In this document: positions 58,585-64,000 of the stretch, one piece after another
How positions within the stretch are numbered: position 1 is the stretch's first letter
How the letters are laid out: the number at the start of each line of letters is the position of its first letter
DNA from: Polyodon spathula
Lineage: Eukaryota > Chordata > Actinopteri > Acipenseriformes > Polyodontidae
NCBI RefSeq assembly: GCF_017654505.1
Contig: NC_054552.1
Span: 35,317,549-35,381,548 of the forward strand
Direction: 5' to 3'
Length of the DNA stretch: 64,000 bases
Notes under the pieces: generated by a model
The model's database searches: none
Told to the model about the DNA's origin: nothing
Seen by the model: only the letters and a program-made list of their open reading frames with translations
Translations under genes and position numbers: made by a program

Positions 58585-61424
58585 TAAACCCAAAAGATAT
58601 TAGATTGAGCGCATGAGTTGTGAAGGAGGTCACTTAGTGAAATGGGCATATCTAGTTAAACTGGAATATGTAGAAGGTGTCCCAGCTAAACGTGTCCAAG
58701 TATCTTGTAGGTATGAAATGAGAAAGATGGTGTCTCACACCTGTGATGCTAAACTTTAGATAAAGAGACCTGTGATGGTATTTTTGGAACCAACCAGAGC
58801 TGAACCCGGCACAGGAGTTGAATCCTGCTGGGAACGTGGGGATATGCTGGACATGGACTAGGCAATTTCAAATATGGAATGAACTTTGATATAAAAATGA
58901 AGTGTTAGAGGCTTTTTGGAAGGAGGGATAAGGAGGGAGTATCCTTGAACAACTAATAGATGGCTCTCTTGTTCCATGAAATAGGTCAGTCTACACATGT
59001 TTTTAATTAAGTACTTAGTAAAATGGGAATTTCTAAGAAAATATATAATGAATGATTTACCACTTGTATATCTTATCTTTAGAAAGCATGATGCTTGATA
59101 AAAAGCAGCATTTCGGCTAAAAAGTGAATGTTAATCTACAAATTTATGTTTCAACAAAATAAGATAAGAAAGGGATTCTTTACCCCAATAAATTAATATG
59201 AATCCTTGAACAACCAAAGTCTTAAAAAAAAACCTGTCTCTGCTGGATTTTGTATGAACAAAGAACAGGGTCAAGCCTAGTTCAGTCATTATAAAAATAT
59301 AAGAGTCGAATGCAGTTAAACTAGTTGGTGTTTGGATTTAAATCTTAGAGAGAATCACCAAAGAAATAAAGTGATATTATAAATTCTAGGAGCAACTGTT
59401 TAACTAAAGTAAATTAATTGAAAGATTATCTTATAATGAAACAGGTTCAGTACTAATTGATACTGTTTATAGTTCATAATAGTTAAAGAATAGTAATTAG
59501 ACACAAAGGTATTATAAATTAATAAAATAAATGATTAACTACTTTTTAGACAGCATGATATTTGAAACTAAAAATAATTATTTGATTTCATAAGATTAAT
59601 AATATGTTTTAAGTATTTGCTATAATAAAAAACATATTATTTAAAACTGACAAGTATTATTGCTTGTTCATGACTTTACCGTATTGATAAGAAGATTAAA
59701 AGCTGGAGCAGTATTCGATTTAATTAAATGGGAAAATGATACAGTTTTTTTTCTCCTTCTATTGAACAACAAGACCTCTAGACATTCTGATATCCATTGA
59801 ATTATAGAATATAAAAGACGTTGTGATAGCCCTTTGTGTTAAGTTTGTAATGATATACTATAATGTACCTTGCTGTTAATCCACTATACTATTGTCTAAT
59901 GATGGTAGATGGAGTCCTTATAATGTGGTTCTTTGAAACTGCTGCATTGAAAAAAGGGGGCCACTCTCCTTATCCAAAAAAGGAGGAATGTCCTTGGGTT
60001 CCACTTCAGCAAAGCTGCAAGTCTTATAGATTTGGAAATTTAAGGTTTATGGAGTTAGTGGTTTAGCACAGATAAGAATATATCTTGAAATAATATGCAA
60101 AAATTATGGCTTAACAGACATTCATAGGTCATAAATCTAAAAAGTGTTTGCACAGACTGTGGCTTTGTAAAAAGCAAGAAACTGTGGAAAACTGCTTGGA
60201 ATAGCACATTCAAAAGTCAGGTACAGGTCAGAGCCTGGTTAATACAATTTTTAAGGGATAAATAATTCTGATGAAAACTATTACCACTTAAACTTAGTGA
60301 AGCTAATTGACTTAAATAATCTTTTGTCAAATACTCTGTTAGACATTGGTATATGGAATTAAAAATGATGAAACAATATGAGGTTAAAAGAAACACATAC
60401 CTTTAATTTAGTAAAATATAATCAATTAGAAGATGATGTCACATATTAAGAACATCTCTCATATATACACATATAAAAATACTGTTTTGCATGCACATAT
60501 AACAGTAGTGTTTTTATATTATATTATAAAGCAAGATCCTGGGAACATTGGTTCACTTAACTTTTCAGATAAAGGAAAGAGGAGGAAAACAAGAAATTAG
60601 ATCATAAGAGTTGAAACAAATGTGAAGTTTTGATTTTATTTGAGTACATGACACCTATTAATTCTGAAAAGTTAGTCTGGAACTTTTGAAAAACTATTAT
60701 TTGTAAAATGGATAAGAACTGTCTCACTGATTAATGATTGGATTTAATTGAACCGATATAACTCCTAGGTAGACTACAATAGACAACCACACTTATCACA
60801 GACAGGGTAAGGTGGTCCATCTTCTGGAAACCAAAACACAATTGAGCTGAATGAACTCAGTTTTTAATTTGCCTGGTGAAGACAGTCCTATCCTTTTACG
60901 ATCTATATTCAAGGGTAAGCATTAATCAATTATGATTTAATCTCACATGTATTGCATGTATTGCTATAAGGGACTCACGCTATGTTTTAGAAATAAGAGA
61001 GTGATTTGTTGAATGTGCTGAAATAGACCATTGGGCACTTTAATTGACATGTTCTTGGCCTGCTTGTCGGCCTTGAATACATCATATATACATGTATTAA
61101 TGTGTTAATGTTGATATCTGTTAAGACTCTGGACTGCCCAGTGTGTCTGTAAGCCTGTAACTACTCTATCCAATATTTAACTGTTAATAAACTGAACGAG
61201 TACTAATAATACTCAGATTCGTAAAAAAATTTAAATACATGAGTCTGTCAATTTCTTGGGTGCTATATTAGTCATCTGGATATATTGCGGGTCCAGTGCA
61301 GAACAATACCCCACTAGGAGTAATATCATCTCTGTCCTCCTAACCTCTCCCCTGAGATAAGAGTATATGCTGAGCGATATGGAAAGAGTACGTAAAGAAA
61401 TCTGAACCCACGGATTTCGTGACA
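58104..61424. mobile_element. 3.3-kb AT-rich insertion interrupting a minisatellite, flanked by CTGG
   Basis: The 49-bp array stops after ...CATCCCTGG and resumes with CTGGACCAAAACACAGAAGA, so 3321 bp were inserted with a 4-bp CTGG duplication. The ends are TGTCGCAAGTAATG and GATTTCGTGACA, which are short imperfect inverted termini of the TG...CA kind. The right part has a poly(A)-like TTAATAAACTG. I could not find matching direct LTRs. The left part begins with an open frame and the interior is markedly AT-rich. It is probably a decayed retroelement or endogenous-retrovirus-like insertion; its family is not recognised. Confidence 0.6.
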
Positions 61425-61472
61425 CTGGACCAAAACACAGAAGACATTCTACACCCCGAGAACACTATTAGT
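61425..61472. repeat. 49-50-bp minisatellite (right part)
   Basis: CTGGACCAAAACACAGAAGA followed by CATTCTACACCCCGAGAACAC continues the array interrupted at 58104. Confidence 0.85.
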
Positions 61473-62747
61473 TGCTGTTTTTGTTATTTTGAACGATCTT
61501 TCACATAATGTTTATATAACACTGAAGAATGTACATAACAATTTCAAAGGATATGCTATGGTCCTATTTTTAGCCATTCTTCCAATACATTGTCCTCTGG
61601 GCCTGCCACTACAGTACTTCAATATATGTAGAAAACTTTCTCAAAGTACGATGTGATTCTGAGGTCTCAGACTTAACAAAGTAATATGTGTGATTTACTC
61701 CTTTGGTGGCTTCTCTTGTGAACTTGCAGATAAAATGAGAAATTTGGGTGTGATCTTCGACCCAAATCTTTCTTTTGAGACACACATCAGGAATATTACT
61801 AAAATGTATTTTTTATCATCTAAGAAATATTGCCAAATTGAGACACATTCTTTCCCACTCTGATACACAGTAGCAGTTTGTGAAGTGTTTGGAAAGCTGA
61901 TGGGCTTGTCATCACTGTTGATCTCATATCTGCTTGCCCCTCTCTGTATTTCTGAGGGCTCCAGTAAGTTAACACCACTGACCAGAATGTCCACGCATGG
62001 ATAATTAGCAGCATTCCGAGGTGATCAATGGTCTTCTCCAGAGTTCCTGGCTTCCTGTGTTAATACCTTCCAGGCACTATTCAATTCCATCCTCTCCATT
62101 CACAATCCCTGCATTGACAGTTTAGGTTGGGGGCTGTCTGGTTGCTTCTGAAAGCAGTGTCCACTAGGTGTAATTATGATGGATAATGCAATTTAAGCAG
62201 GTTCCCTTTGCTGAGAAGGTCAAGCGAGCATTGCTTTCTCTTGACATTAATGACTTTTTAATAGAGCATACTCACAAGACAGGGGCCGCTTTGTGGTGGA
62301 GAAAGAGGACCGACAGAGAATGAGATAGCTACAAATCATGTACTATTAAAGCTGCTAATGGATCACACATCTCCCTGTTTATGCTCTTAATGCTAGCTGT
62401 GGTTGCTTTTGTTTTAGGCCGCATGGATTGTGCATGTTCCAATCTGTCTGCCTGCCTGTCACCACTGCTACAGTAGCTAACCCTGTGCAGTACAATCAGC
62501 TCTCTCATACAATTTGCTCACATTAACTTTGTTTTACTGGCTTTTTTCCATGATATGTAATTGCGCTAAGATACCAATACTGTACTTAGCTTAGATTTTT
62601 GTCAATTTTTCAAAACAGGTGTAAAGTAAGTTTCTATGGGTTTCTAAAGTAAATTAATTATCTTCTTCCTATTCTTGTTATTGTGAAGGGATGAACACTG
62701 CAACAGCTTAGCAGTATTATGTCTTTAAAATAAAGAGATACGTGTGT
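61473..62747. other. Intergenic, nothing recognised
   Basis: No gene, array or element can be supported between the minisatellite remnant and the second solo-LTR-like repeat. Confidence 0.6.
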
Positions 62748-63424
62748 TGTGGCTGGGCTGAGGCCCTGTGCCTGTAAACAGTGGGCTCTTTTGTTTTTGT
62801 TTGGTTTATAAATCAAATGTTTTTCATTTGAAAGTCAAGTTTGTGTTAAATGTGGCAGGGCTGGGAGGTAGCATGCCTTGGAAATTCAAAACCATGTGTT
62901 AATTGATGGACTGATTCTCAGTTAGTCCTGGCCACATGCCTTTAAAAAGGAGCTGCAAAGCCAGTTCCTTTGTTCTACAAGCAGGGATACAAACTGTCTG
63001 CAAAGCAGGCTGTGGCTGTAGGAGTCTCACAGCTATGTGGGTGTGCCATCTGGGTGAGAAACTCACAAGGAAAAATGTATTGTATTTGTGATCACTGTGT
63101 GTGTTACCCAGGATCACTAGCACTGGAAGGAATAGGATAAATTTTGGGGGATTTGAATCCAACCCAAGTACAGAGAGGAGGGGAACCTTCTTTCTAGGGG
63201 AGTAGTGCCCAGCCACTGTTTGCTCATTGTTTATTTTGTAGTTGTTTTGAACAGTGCTTTGTTTGTATTTTTGTATATGTCTTCCTGCACTAGGACTGCC
63301 ATTGCTGGTACCCTAGTGATGGCCACTGACCACTGAATTGTAAATAAAACCTGGACACCCAAGCGTGTTTCAAATCCAACCTCTGTGTCTTGCTTCTATC
63401 GGTGGATACCTACACCCTGTCACA
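62748..63424 (+). mobile_element. Solo-LTR-like repeat, copy 2
   Basis: A 677-bp segment starts near TGTGGCTGGGCTGAGGCCCTG and ends ACACCCTGTCACA. It is the second member of the family at 55230-55876. It keeps the TATA-like CCTTTAAAAAGGAGCTG, a clear poly(A) signal AATAAAACCTGG near its end, and TTTCAAATCCAACCTCTGTG. No internal retroviral sequence adjoins it. The exact left border is uncertain by a few bases. Confidence 0.6.
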
Positions 63425-64000
63425 TATACAAAAAGATACCTGCAATGCTTTTGAAAAGTTCAGCATTACATCATGAATGAAGACCACAAGCCCAGTGCTT
63501 ATGAACTGAAGGGGGGCATTAGGTCCAGAAACGCTCAGCTCTGCAAAAACTGTACAGAGAATAAAGAAGCCTCTAGCAATTGAAAGCGGAAACTAAGCAC
63601 CTGAATAGGTAAATTCAGGCTAGGGATCAATTAATCTAAACTGGCCGGTGTTTATGAAAACTTTTCTATTTAAAAAAAAAAAAGAGGGTGTTTTTAAAGC
63701 CAAGCAACAAGTTTCTGGTCCAAAACAAAAAGCATTATGCTTTGTTTCTAGAGTATTCTCCCTTTATCTCTCGACATGTTTGGGAGAACTGTGCTGTGCT
63801 GTTTAAAATCCATTGAGACCCCTGTGTTGTGAATGGGTGCTGTGCTGTGCTGTTTAAAATGTGCTTGTCAAGTGAATAAACCTGCCTTGTTTTTTTGCTG
63901 ATGTCATGTTTATATATTTTGTAGATTCCGTTTCCAACCTCACAGCAATTGCCCAAACATTCGCAAAGTAAAATGTGGCTTCAACTTGCATAGATTCTGC
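63425..64000. other. Intergenic, only a short duplication seen
   Basis: GTGCTGTGCTGTTTAAAAT occurs twice (about 63790 and 63843). No gene is supported. Confidence 0.55.

Overview
The window is vertebrate nuclear DNA, most likely from a ray-finned fish. It has long introns with GT-AG boundaries, a CpG-poor background, many microsatellites and minisatellites, and fish-type LTR-element remnants. A non-teleost such as a sturgeon, paddlefish or gar is possible, but the sequence alone does not settle this.

The only protein gene I can support is ntrk3 (TrkC, the neurotrophin-3 receptor), on the minus strand from the start codon at 39233 down to 6968. Eleven coding exons splice into one open frame of 460 complete codons, with one base of the next. 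They encode the signal peptide, LRRNT, three leucine-rich repeats, LRRCT, two Ig domains, a juxtamembrane stalk and the transmembrane segment. The intracellular kinase exons are not present; they should lie beyond position 1, because the last intron runs off the window. All exon phases agree, and one exon is a 15-nt in-frame microexon in the stalk with a tandemly duplicated neighbour.

Layout: 1-6967 is the start of the intron after the transmembrane exon. 6968-14446 holds a dense group of eight exons (transmembrane back to the third LRR exon). 14447-28613 is a 14-kb intron with several minisatellites. 28614-28911 holds two LRR exons. 28912-38991 is intron 1, with a 1-kb 9-bp-unit array and a CpG-rich MITE-like insertion. 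38992-39233 is coding exon 1.

39234-64000 is the 5' flank of ntrk3, with no recognisable coding gene. It carries an 11-copy 78-bp minisatellite, an 18-copy 45-bp minisatellite, and a complete 2.6-kb non-autonomous LTR retrotransposon with a perfect 5-bp target duplication and unequal LTRs. It also holds two related solo-LTR-like repeats and a 3.3-kb AT-rich insertion that interrupts a 49-bp minisatellite between CTGG duplications. Some ntrk3 promoter or 5' UTR exons may lie in this flank, but I could not identify them.
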